Shown piece by piece: positions 7,558-15,772 of a DNA stretch of 18,736 nt. The DNA lies in contig JBBDSC010000203.1 of assembly GCA_040905145.1 (NCBI GenBank), positions 1 to 18,736 on the forward strand, in the 5' to 3' direction. Below the pieces are notes generated by a model, which was given only the letters and a program-made list of their open reading frames with translations, did no database searches and was not told where the DNA came from. Numbering within the stretch: the stretch's first letter is position 1; the number at the start of each line of letters is the position of its first letter. A program made the position numbers and the translations under genes. Source of the DNA: DATGMS01 sp040905145 (GTDB lineage: Bacteria > Bacteroidota > Bacteroidia > Cytophagales > Cyclobacteriaceae).

Positions 7558-8854
7558 ATGTATATACCCAAGAATCACAAACCTACCATACGAGCATGGG
7601 CCATGTTTGATTGGGCCAATTCGGCCTATAACCTTGTGATCACCTCCACTATTTTCCCAGCATATTACATCGCCATCACCCATTCGAAAGAACACGGCGA
7701 TCAAGTTGATTTTTTTGGGATCACGGTGGTCAATACTGCACTTTCCAACTTTTCGTTGTCATTTGCTTACCTTTTCATGGCGTTGATATTGCCAGTGTTG
7801 TCGTCGATTGCAGACTTCAAAGGAAACAAAATGACCTTTATGATGACCTTCACCTATCTGGGCGGTTTCGCCTGCATGGGTTTGTTCTTTTTTAGGTTGG
7901 AGACGCTTGAATGGAGTATTTTCTGTTTCACGTTGGCGGCAATGGGTTTTGTTGGCGGGGTATTGTTCAACAATGCTTACCTTCCACAGATCGCCACTGT
8001 AGACCGTCAGGACCAGGTGAGTGCGCAAGGTTTTGCATACGGGTACATTGGCTGTGTAACACTTCAGATTATCTGCTTTATTTTTGTTCTCAAACCGGAA
8101 TGGTTTGGCATTACAGATCCCAGTCTGCCAGCACGCCTGTCATTTCTGCTGGTGGGGGTATGGTGGATAGTTTTTGCCCAGATCCCGTTCAGGAAACTGC
8201 CCAAAGATGACCAAAGTGGCCATCAAGTCAACCGACAGGTTTTGAAGAAAGGGTTTTCAGATCTGTCCAGCGTTTGGAAAAAATTGAAGGAGATCCCGGA
8301 AATAAAACGTTTCCTGCCCGCTTTTTTCTTCTATGCCATGGGAGTGCAGACGGTGATGATCGTGGCTGCTGCCTTCGGTGAAAAAACACTCAGTCTTGGC
8401 GCCCCTAAATTGATTGCATCTATTTTGATCATCCAGTTGGTGGCAATAGGAGGTGCTTATTTGATGTCGTTGCTTGCCCGTTACCTCGGCAACGTCAAGG
8501 TATTGATGCTGGTGGTGTGTATATGGATCGGAATCTGTTTTTCGGGCATTTTATATCACCAGTGAAGTCCAGTTCTATGTTTTGGCTGCTTTGGTAGGTT
8601 TGGTAATGGGAGGGATACAGTCCCTTTCGCGCTCCACCTATTCCAAATTGTTGCCTGCGGGTGAGGAAGACACGGCATCCTTTTTCAGTTTCTATGATGT
8701 CACAGAGAAAGTTGCCATTGTGCTTGGATTGTTTTCTTTTGCAATGATTGAACAAATCACCAACAATATCCGGTATTCTGCCTTGTCCTTGGGGATCTTT
8801 TTTATAGTTGGCTTGCTGTTGTTGTTTAGGATGTTGGAACTCAAAAAGGATTGA
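7558..8854 (+). pseudogene. UMF1-type MFS transporter, split by a single-base frameshift
   Basis: The first frame (7558-8565, 335 residues) begins with the typical AWAMFDWANSAYNLVITSTI segment of UMF1/Atg22-like major facilitator carriers. It stops abruptly after ICFSGILYHQ. The missing C-terminal part continues without a gap in the next frame: read upstream of 8582 it gives YITSEVQFYVLAALVGLVMG, then GGIQSLSRSTYSKLLP and the last membrane segments up to 8854. Removing one base between about 8538 and 8552 (T5 at 8538-8542, GGG at 8544-8546 or TTTT at 8549-8552) restores one 431-residue protein of normal family length with about 12 membrane segments. Either it is a recent inactivating indel or an assembly/sequencing error; no slippery-site structure argues for programmed frameshifting. 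The substrate is unknown. No other gene follows on this strand. Confidence 0.88.
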
Positions 8855-8880
8855 AAGTGCCCTATAGTGATATGTTTTTT

Positions 8881-9312
8881 TCAAAGAGGTTCATCAATAA
8901 CCTCAAATTGGGGATTCCACACCACCTCCCATACATGTTCGTCAGGATCCTGAAAATAACCCGCATAACCGCCCCAAAAGGTGTCTTCCGCAGGTTTGAC
9001 GATATTTGCACCTGCTCTTTTTGCCTGCGCCATCACTAGATCAACTTCTTCTTTACTTCCTACATTGTGCCCAATGGTAAATTCTGTTGCAGAAGGTGCT
9101 TTTTGGGGGATTTTAGTATCAAAAGAGAGACTCTTTTTTGGCCAGAGAGCAAGCTTCAAGCCATTTTGTAACTCAAAAAATGCTACCGCACCATAATCAC
9201 TTTCCCCACCAACTATTCCTGCCGTAGGAAACCCCAGCCCATCTCTGTAAAATCCAACTGATTTTTCCAGATCATTTACCCCCAAAGTTAAAACTGTGAT
9301 TCTTGGTTTCAT
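8881..9312 (-). CDS. VOC-superfamily (glyoxalase/bleomycin-resistance-like) protein
   Basis: A 143-residue single-unit vicinal-oxygen-chelate protein. The first beta-alpha-beta-beta-beta unit spans about residues 1-60, with LGVNDLEKSVGFYRDGLGF (10-28) and FFELQNGLKLALWP. The second spans about 75-135, with GYFQDPDEHVWEVVWNP (118-134), whose Glu129 matches the usual metal-ligand position at the end of VOC domains. The members with this exact pattern are mostly annotated as glyoxalases but their substrates are not known. Two such units, usually from a dimer, form one active site. The gene ends 26 bases from the convergent MFS gene. It is followed upstream, 71 bases away on the same strand, by the YGSN protein gene. 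Confidence 0.88.
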   Translation of the reverse strand: MKPRITVLTLGVNDLEKSVGFYRDGLGFPTAGIVGGESDYGAVAFFELQNGLKLALWPKKSLSFDTKIPQKAPSATEFTIGHNVGSKEEVDLVMAQAKRAGANIVKPAEDTFWGGYAGYFQDPDEHVWEVVWNPQFEVIDEPL

Positions 9313-9383
9313 AGGTGTTTAAATTGATATTAATTGTGAAATCATTTATTACCACCCTTTTTTGTGTTGTTTAAAAAGATGGT

Positions 9384-10019
9384 TTATATCAATTTGTTTC
9401 TAATCGGTGCCTTTTCATTAGGGGTATTTCTAATTCCAATTTTCGTTTTCAAATATTCCTCAATTTCCATTTGAGACATACCATAACTTTCTTTCAATCC
9501 TTCCACCATAATTTTCAGATAATAATCATTCGGTGGATTAATATCATTTCCCAAAAAAATTTCATTTGTAAAAGTGAATATCGGATATCCATCTTCGCTC
9601 CCTAAGGATATCAGTCTTCCATACCACACTTTGTCTCTGATAACCAATGAACCGGCTTTTACAATATTTTCAAAATCAATCATTAAATCTCCCACCAATC
9701 TTATTTCTTGTTTAACCAATTCAATGAATTGGTCCCTGGTGATGAGATACATCCTTCCAAGAGTGTTAATACTTTCATCAAACTCTGGTTTTATAAATCC
9801 CACACCCCCTCCGCTCCAGGTTTTTGATTTTTTTGCAAAGTACAATTCTCTATTTATAGTGATTTTTTTATCTGCTTTCGGTAAGGTGGTATCTGTACAA
9901 CCCAAATAAGTTCTTTCTGAGCCTACAGGTGTTCCACCTCCTATATAACATAAAAATCTACTTTTCAATAGGTTGGAGCCATAACAGGCATACCACACCA
10001 TGGGTGTTTTATCATTCAT
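9384..10019 (-). CDS. YGSN-motif gamma-glutamylcyclotransferase-like protein
   Basis: This 211-residue protein opens with MVWYACYGSNLLKSRFLCY; the Y13-G14-S15-N16 motif is the substrate-loop signature of the gamma-glutamylcyclotransferase/AIG2-like fold. The segment TWSGGGVGFIKP (67-78) and the later NTLGRMYLITRDQFIELV fit the barrel strands of this fold. I cannot fix the catalytic glutamate without an alignment; E82 and E103 are possible but unverified. Known enzymes of the fold release 5-oxoproline from gamma-glutamyl amines or peptides, but this longer Bacteroidota-type branch is, to my knowledge, uncharacterised. It has no signal peptide, so cytoplasmic. Base composition is more AT-rich than the VOC gene downstream of it. 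The start ATG at 10019 is the only good one before the motif. Confidence 0.7.
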   Translation of the reverse strand: MNDKTPMVWYACYGSNLLKSRFLCYIGGGTPVGSERTYLGCTDTTLPKADKKITINRELYFAKKSKTWSGGGVGFIKPEFDESINTLGRMYLITRDQFIELVKQEIRLVGDLMIDFENIVKAGSLVIRDKVWYGRLISLGSEDGYPIFTFTNEIFLGNDINPPNDYYLKIMVEGLKESYGMSQMEIEEYLKTKIGIRNTPNEKAPIRNKLI

Positions 10020-10323
10020 CTGTGACAGATAATTTTTCTAAATTATTCACTTAATTTTAATATCCAACGATTTCCAAAATCCATTAATTCCGTTTCGGGG
10101 AACTCAACCCATTAAAATTTCAAATGACAATAAACAAATAAACACCAACGACCAAAATATAAATTCAAGACCTGCAATTTGTAACTGTTTTGGAATTTTG
10201 AATTCGGATTTGGAGTTTATTTGGTATTTGAATTTTGGTTTTGTGATTTAAACCATACAATCAGGTAATTCTGCAATAGTTATATAATCGGATATGATAA
10301 GGAATAAACAATGTTTTATGACC
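10020..10323. other. Non-coding spacer holding a long inverted repeat
   Basis: No reading frame with coding character was found. Most of the stretch is the imperfect inverted repeat at 10115-10250. The remainder is AT-rich and leads into the broken end of the dehydrogenase remnant. Confidence 0.55.
10115..10250. repeat. Long imperfect inverted repeat
   Basis: The left arm contains CAAATAAACACCAA (10135-10148) and the right arm TTGGAGTTTATTTG (10210-10223); 13 of 14 bases pair. AATTCAA (10162-10168) pairs with TTGAATT (10198-10204), and CAAAT (10121-10125) with ATTTG (10226-10230), all nested around a centre near 10180. The arms are strand-asymmetric: A/C-rich on the left, T/G-rich on the right. 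Similar CAAAT/ATTTG-rich palindromes recur in spacers of Bacteroidota from memory. It could be a miniature mobile element relic or a structured 3' RNA end. Confidence 0.55.
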
Positions 10324-10752
10324 TTATATTCCCAAAAAATTAGCTACTTTTCTTCTTATGGTCATTTTTTTCGGGTTAGTGTTTTCGGCAAAGTCCAGGA
10401 TACTTTTTGCTGATTCTCCCTTTGACAAATCTGCTTCAAAAATTTCAGCGGTTCCGCCTCTTTCCAGGATTTGATTTTTCAAATTTACCGCCATTTCTTT
10501 TCGTCCTGCAGCGTTTTTCTCGGATATGGTTTCTTCAAAGGTTACCTCTTCTTCGGGGGATAAGGTAGGATTTCCCAGATAATGGATAAGAATGGATGCT
10601 CCCTGCTCCGATAAAGAAAGTGCTATTTCTTTTCCAATACCTGTATTGGCACCGGTTATTATTGTGACTTTATCTCTTAGGCCTAAATCCAACATAGTGA
10701 ATGTTTTTTCGGAAAAATCTATGGGCTTGGGTAGGCTTAAAGTGCTGTCCAA
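10324..10752 (-). pseudogene. Truncated short-chain dehydrogenase/reductase (N-terminal remnant)
   Basis: The frame encodes the N-terminal Rossmann half of a short-chain dehydrogenase. The true start is probably the ATG at 10695 (MLDLGLRDKV), since the 19 residues before it are not family-like. The nucleotide-binding motif TGANTGIG and the following segment KEIALSLSEQGASILIHY are clear. The frame continues to EIFEADLSKGESAKSILDFAE, where the family would go on to VNNAG and then the catalytic Ser-Tyr-Lys. Instead it runs into an unrelated tail, NTNPKKMTIRRKVANFLGI, and stops. The missing 150 or so residues are not found downstream. The breakpoint is near 10390, so the gene is a non-functional remnant, cut by a deletion or rearrangement beside the inverted repeat. 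Confidence 0.8.
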
Positions 10753-11110
10753 GAGCCCATTTTTCGATTCGCCTACCGATAGGTTTGGTTTTACCTCAAT
10801 CTAGTATGGATTTCGTTCGCTTCCAAAATCCACAAAAGGTTAAGTTTACTTCCCTTTGAGGAGTATATGTTTTTTTTCTCTAAATTAGGTGTAAAATCAT
10901 TGGCAATCAATTTCCACTCCCCAGGCAAAATTCCAGCATGAATGGATTATTAAACAGCAATAACAATTGAATGCTGAACCTGGTTTTTTTTACATTCTGC
11001 CAGGACTCTTGTGCATAATCAAGCCGGAGAAGTACTGCAAAAAGAGCTGCCAAAGGATTGCTTCTATCAATATTCATTGCATTTGCTTTTAAATTATAAT
11101 TGAACAGGTT
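10753..11110. other. Gene-poor spacer upstream of the SecA-like gene
   Basis: No gene was recognised. It holds a CCTA-CCGA-TAGG palindrome (10772-10783) that shares CCGATAGG with the palindrome near the window start, and a minus-strand frame of 56 codons (11077-10907, opening MNIDRSNPLAALFAVLLRLD) that I cannot assign. A candidate promoter for the SecA-like gene lies at its right end. Confidence 0.5.
11058..11085 (+). promoter_or_regulatory. Putative promoter of the SecA-like gene
   Basis: TTG (11058-11060) is followed after exactly 17 bases by TGCATTTG (11078-11085), which matches TAnnTTTG except for one base. The same TTG-N17 layout is seen before the lipoprotein gene at 2356. It ends 25 bases before the ATG at 11111. 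Confidence 0.4.
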
Positions 11111-14100
11111 ATGAATGATCTTATCTCTTACTTTAACATTTTATCACAAAGGGTATTTAATGGTTTTCTTGATAGTAGCAGTAGTGTAATTAATAAAAAA
11201 ATGATTGAAAAGTATAGTTTACTTTCAAGAGATGAAATACAATTGGAATGTTTAAAGTGTGTTAGGAATGATTTTGAATTAAAGCCTGCAAAAAGTACGA
11301 TCAGTGATTATTTTTTTCGTGTCTTAAAAAAATTGTCATTAAGGAATAAGGTGGACGAGTTTGAATTGGATTTAATTGCACTTGCCTCAGAGGCATTTAA
11401 AAGAGAACCTGCTGATCTGCCACCGAGAAGCTTCTTATATGAAAGTCAGTTAAGGGCTGCAACAGCTCTATCACAAAACTGCTTGGTACAAATTGATACA
11501 GGTGAAGGCAAAACATATGCCTTATTACCTGCAGCTTTTATGTTGGCAATCAAATATCACCGGGTATATATTCTATGTGCCAATGAATATCTTGCCCGAA
11601 GGGATTCCGAAAGAACCAGGAATTATTGGGATTTTGTAGGGCTGTCATCAGATTTTACTCTTGAGACCAGCACAGAAAAAACTTATGAAACCGAACGTTG
11701 GAATTGCCGGGTTATATATACAACGCTTACTTCCATGCTATTTAAACAACTAAATGATGATACTGCTGCCATTAAACCTGAGTATCCGGTAACCTTCGGA
11801 GCTGTTTTGTTCGATGAAGCAGATGCCATCCTGCTAGATCAAATAGGAAGTACGCATGTGCAATCTATTCCTGTCAAAAGCAATATTTTTGATTGGTCCC
11901 TGGCAATCCGATTAGCTAAAGAACTGCAAATTGATGAACATATAAAAATTTATAAACTTGAAAGAGAAGCTAGTTTAACTGATGAAGGAGAAAATTTTAT
12001 AAGAAGCCAATTAAAGATATTGGGGATGGATTTTACCAAATATCAGCTATTTCGAAAAGCAGTCGAGATATCTTATGTTTCTTTATTCGTAGTGGAAGGC
12101 GGAAAAGATTATGTTGAAAAAAACGGAAGACTGCACCCTTCTGATAATAAGACGGGTGAAATTTTATTTAACCAAACAAGGGATTGGTTGATACCATTGG
12201 AGTATTCCAAAAATCTTCGGCCCAGGTCCAAAAAAATTACCAGGCATGAAATTTTACCAAGTATTTTTCTAAATAAATTTGATCATAAATCAGGTGTGTC
12301 AGGCACTTTAGATACAGATATAATCGAATATTGGTTCTCCTATTCCTTGCCGACAATAGTTATACCTCCAGAAAAAAAGAGGTTTGAAGGTTTAAAAAAT
12401 GATGTGGTTTTTGCCAGCAAAAGAGAAGCTTTTTTTTCAATCATCGATTATGTAAAAGAATTTGCTATAGTAAAAAGGCAGCCCTTGTTGATTGGATGTC
12501 AAAGTACCGATCTTATAGAAAAAATTTACCAGAGTTTAATAAAATTGCCAGAATACCGCGAATTGAATATAAATGCTGTTTCATGGGGAGATAATGAAAA
12601 AGCAGCCGAAATATTTAAGACTTGCGGAAATGTGGGATTTGTTACTATTGCAACACAATTGGGAGGGAGAGGGGTTGATATCAGATTGTCTGAGGAAGCC
12701 CTCAACAATGGTGGTTTGGCATTAATTTGTATTGAACATTCAAACCAACAAAGACATGACAGACAATTTTTGGGTAGAGCTGGCAGGCAGGGGCAAAAGT
12801 ACACTGCATTTTTTATCGCTTCACTTGAAGACTATTTGTTGAAATTATTCGGTAGTGAAAGAATAAAAAAACTTATGGATGTTATGGGATTACAAGAGGG
12901 AGAGGTCATCTCTCATTCTATGATAACAAATTCCATAGTAAGAGCACAAAACAAAGTCAGAATTCATGCATTTTTTGAAAGACGAGGATCAGATTACCTG
13001 GAGGATTCGGAAAAATTAATATATGATAGGATAGTATATTGGTATAACTACCTGCAAACCCAGGACAGGGATAAAAATGAAGATAATCTTTCCAACAGCT
13101 TTCTTTGGATGATAACTGATGACTTTATTAATATACATATAAATCCACACCTTAAAGCGAATAATGCCTATCAACAAGCAGAAAAAATATATGAAGTGAT
13201 TTGTTCTACATTGGCACTAAATAAGGAGAGCTATCCTTTTACTATTTTTAAAGAATTAATAGGTAAAGAAAAATCTTACATCATCGAATGGACAAGAAAC
13301 TTTATTATAGTATCGCTTGATAAAAAATATGCGCAGATTCAAAGGAAGAAATCTAGATACCGGAAATTTAATACTAATTATTACAAAAAGGACAGAGAAT
13401 ATCGAATGGTAATATCTGCCATCGATAATTTACTTATTTATATTGACCTTCAGGAAGAAGTGATTTTTGGTCCTGATGAAATTGAACTTCTTGATCCTTC
13501 CCTTGAAATAAGTATTGCCACGCTCAAAGAAATAATAGAAAAGATTTTAAACCTTCACAATATCTTACAAATAGGAGAAAAAAATAAAGAAGTCATAAAA
13601 ATTGAACTTATAGAATTTCATCAATTAATTAAACATGAACATGAAAGCTTTTTAAATTCATCCCAAATTGATTTTGACGAAGATTTCTCTGATTTTCCTC
13701 AATTAATTGACCGCAGTTTCAGGTCAATTGCCCATTGGACTATTCAAAACATCTCTATTGAATATCTGCAGGAAAAGGGCCGAATTCGCCATAAAGTTTC
13801 CAAAAGAATAATTAATACACTCGAATTCAACCGATTATACAGTGATAAATTGGTTGCTGAATGGGAAAAAAAAGAAATTGATCTCTCAAGTAAAATTCTG
13901 AAAAATTTGTTTTTGGCAGATACACCACAAAAACTTGATGAGCTTTTCATTTATAATGATAATTATTTTTACGAAAAACCATCGCACGATCAAAAGATCA
14001 TTAAAAGAGATCCTAAAAAAATTGTTTTGTTAGATGATAACCCAATTGAAATCCTTGATAAAGAAGAAGTATTAACCAAACAATTTATAGCCTTGCATGC

Positions 14101-15667
14101 TGATGATTTACAAGAAGATTTTGAAAGGGGAGATTTAAAGCAAACTCTGATGAATTTTTTAAAAGAAAACCCCATCAGTATATTGTATACGCCAAAAAAA
14201 ATTCAAGAAGCCTTTTATAAGTGGTATGATTGGGAAGAAGATAACGGGGTTTCGAAGGAAAGAAGAAAATTAAATCAGAAGTGGCTAACTCTGTTCCTGA
14301 AATTTTTGCATGATAGAAACTACGTTTCTTCAATGCCTAGGATGAAACACAGATTGGAGGGTATGTTTCAGAATGTGGTTAAAAATTTTTCTGACATAAA
14401 GACCGTACTGTCTTTGGCACAAGTGCTTATTTCTATCCTGATTTTATTTGGAGCAACAGTACTTGGCGATTGGTCTATTAATAAATCATTATCAGGAATA
14501 GCCTATCAGGTGGATTTGATAATATTTGGTGGATTAATTTCAGCAGGTGTCATTACGGCACCTATCTTCGGTTCCATTGTAATCAACCGTATTTTAACAA
14601 CCCAGGAAGATTTTAAAGCATTGTCTTTAATTGTTGCCTTGACGATTGGCAGTTGGCTATTTTGGCCAGCTTTTGAATGGCTTTCAATTAGCCAGTTTAT
14701 TATTGCTATTGGTTTTATTGCTTTCCTAACGGTATTTGCGGAAAATTTAGTCATAAATACCCAAAAATTATTAGGCATATCCTTAATTTCGGCTTGGTTA
14801 ATCATTTCAATCCTTTTTGTCTTTATTCCTGCAAATTTTGTTGTTTCAAGTATTCCTGTTTTAGCTTTTTCCTTACTTGTAATAGGTTTTATTTACTGGT
14901 ATCATAAGTTCAGTCAGAAAGAGTTTCTTCTCTTATCTACATTTGTTGAAGGAAATATTGAAATGAAAGAAACCAACATTCCGACTGTTACCAAGGTTTC
15001 TGGAAGTGTTGGGGCAAAACCACATATTTATTCACTGTTATTTTCTTTTATTGTAATTGAATTATTAAACTTGTTTAGTTTGAATAGTTCAGAAACAAAC
15101 TTCCTTATTTCCATTTGCATTTACTTTTTTACCTTAGTGCTTTTGACCTTCAACACGCTCAAATTAAGATTTTCAGCCAAGTTGTGGAAAAACAAATTAC
15201 TTACGACACGTCAGATTTTTGTAAAAAGGGAATTTAATAATAACCAATATGTAGAGCTGGATTTGAACCCTCTTTTGAATAGATATTTTAAATCTGCCCT
15301 GTTAAAGGAATTGGGATTTCAACTACTGTTTTTCACAATTGTTATTTTTTTATTTTGGAAGCAGTTCTTTTCAGATACCAATTATCCACTTTCCCTGATA
15401 ATATTATCTTTGAGTTTTGTTGTAGGGGAACATCTATATCATTTATCCATTGAGCTCTACAACCTATTAATATCAAGGCTTCCTGTCTCTCAAGAAATAA
15501 TAGACTTATCAAATATTAAGGCCCCTGATAGAAGAACTTTAAAAGAAAGAATTAAGGATTTCTTCGCGCCTACAAATAAATTAACTAAAACATTTAGGTT
15601 ATTGATTACATTTGGAGCAATAATACGTTCCATAATAGAAATCTATGAGATGTGGTCATTTCACTAG
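11111..15667 (+). CDS. SecA-like ATPase motor fused to a large multi-pass membrane domain
   Basis: This 1518-residue protein starts like SecA. Q113 in ESQLRA precedes the Walker A motif DTGEGKT (129-135, K134). NEYLARRDSE (158-167), IYTTLTSMLF (202-211) and a literal DEAD box (235-238) follow. Residues 245-390 look like a SecA preprotein-crosslinking insert, with KDYVEKNGRLHPSDNKTGE matching its closing strand. Then come SGVSGTLDTD (394-403), IATQLGGRGVDIRL (513-526), QFLGRAGRQGQ (552-562), SLEDYLLKLFGSERI (571-585) and EGEVISHSM...RAQNKV, the start of the helical scaffold. After about 650 the SecA likeness ends. Residues 650-1090 are charged, helical and unrecognised. Residues 1097-1518 hold about 10-11 membrane segments. 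The C-terminal zinc tail of SecA is absent. All ATPase motifs look intact, so an active, membrane-anchored motor is inferred. It is longer than normal SecA (about 800-1100 residues), solitary and AT-rich. Function unknown: export of a dedicated substrate or defence are both possible. Confidence 0.85.
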   Translation: MNDLISYFNILSQRVFNGFLDSSSSVINKKMIEKYSLLSRDEIQLECLKCVRNDFELKPAKSTISDYFFRVLKKLSLRNKVDEFELDLIALASEAFKREPADLPPRSFLYESQLRAATALSQNCLVQIDTGEGKTYALLPAAFMLAIKYHRVYILCANEYLARRDSERTRNYWDFVGLSSDFTLETSTEKTYETERWNCRVIYTTLTSMLFKQLNDDTAAIKPEYPVTFGAVLFDEADAILLDQIGSTHVQSIPVKSNIFDWSLAIRLAKELQIDEHIKIYKLEREASLTDEGENFIRSQLKILGMDFTKYQLFRKAVEISYVSLFVVEGGKDYVEKNGRLHPSDNKTGEILFNQTRDWLIPLEYSKNLRPRSKKITRHEILPSIFLNKFDHKSGVSGTLDTDIIEYWFSYSLPTIVIPPEKKRFEGLKNDVVFASKREAFFSIIDYVKEFAIVKRQPLLIGCQSTDLIEKIYQSLIKLPEYRELNINAVSWGDNEKAAEIFKTCGNVGFVTIATQLGGRGVDIRLSEEALNNGGLALICIEHSNQQRHDRQFLGRAGRQGQKYTAFFIASLEDYLLKLFGSERIKKLMDVMGLQEGEVISHSMITNSIVRAQNKVRIHAFFERRGSDYLEDSEKLIYDRIVYWYNYLQTQDRDKNEDNLSNSFLWMITDDFINIHINPHLKANNAYQQAEKIYEVICSTLALNKESYPFTIFKELIGKEKSYIIEWTRNFIIVSLDKKYAQIQRKKSRYRKFNTNYYKKDREYRMVISAIDNLLIYIDLQEEVIFGPDEIELLDPSLEISIATLKEIIEKILNLHNILQIGEKNKEVIKIELIEFHQLIKHEHESFLNSSQIDFDEDFSDFPQLIDRSFRSIAHWTIQNISIEYLQEKGRIRHKVSKRIINTLEFNRLYSDKLVAEWEKKEIDLSSKILKNLFLADTPQKLDELFIYNDNYFYEKPSHDQKIIKRDPKKIVLLDDNPIEILDKEEVLTKQFIALHADDLQEDFERGDLKQTLMNFLKENPISILYTPKKIQEAFYKWYDWEEDNGVSKERRKLNQKWLTLFLKFLHDRNYVSSMPRMKHRLEGMFQNVVKNFSDIKTVLSLAQVLISILILFGATVLGDWSINKSLSGIAYQVDLIIFGGLISAGVITAPIFGSIVINRILTTQEDFKALSLIVALTIGSWLFWPAFEWLSISQFIIAIGFIAFLTVFAENLVINTQKLLGISLISAWLIISILFVFIPANFVVSSIPVLAFSLLVIGFIYWYHKFSQKEFLLLSTFVEGNIEMKETNIPTVTKVSGSVGAKPHIYSLLFSFIVIELLNLFSLNSSETNFLISICIYFFTLVLLTFNTLKLRFSAKLWKNKLLTTRQIFVKREFNNNQYVELDLNPLLNRYFKSALLKELGFQLLFFTIVIFLFWKQFFSDTNYPLSLIILSLSFVVGEHLYHLSIELYNLLISRLPVSQEIIDLSNIKAPDRRTLKERIKDFFAPTNKLTKTFRLLITFGAIIRSIIEIYEMWSFH

Positions 15668-15772
15668 CTCACCATAAATTTTTCAAATAAAAAGGCAATC
15701 AATCCTCACCAATACCTGGATTGTAACAAATAAACTGAAATTATATTCCCACTTTGACTTTACTTACCTCTA

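Noticed and set aside
8582..8854. Separate small membrane protein starting at TTG 8582
   Set aside because: Its translation is exactly the C-terminal part of the UMF1 carrier, and the frame continues upstream past the TTG with family-like residues, so it is the second half of the frameshifted gene.
11111..15667. Housekeeping secA gene
   Set aside because: Motor motifs match, but the literal DEAD box, the loss of SecA likeness after about residue 650, the missing C-terminal zinc tail and the large membrane domain set it apart from canonical SecA.
15700..15723. Possible terminator CAATCC...GGATTG between the SecA-like gene and the TRAP operon
   Set aside because: Only a 6-bp stem with a 12-base loop and no T-run; too weak to call.
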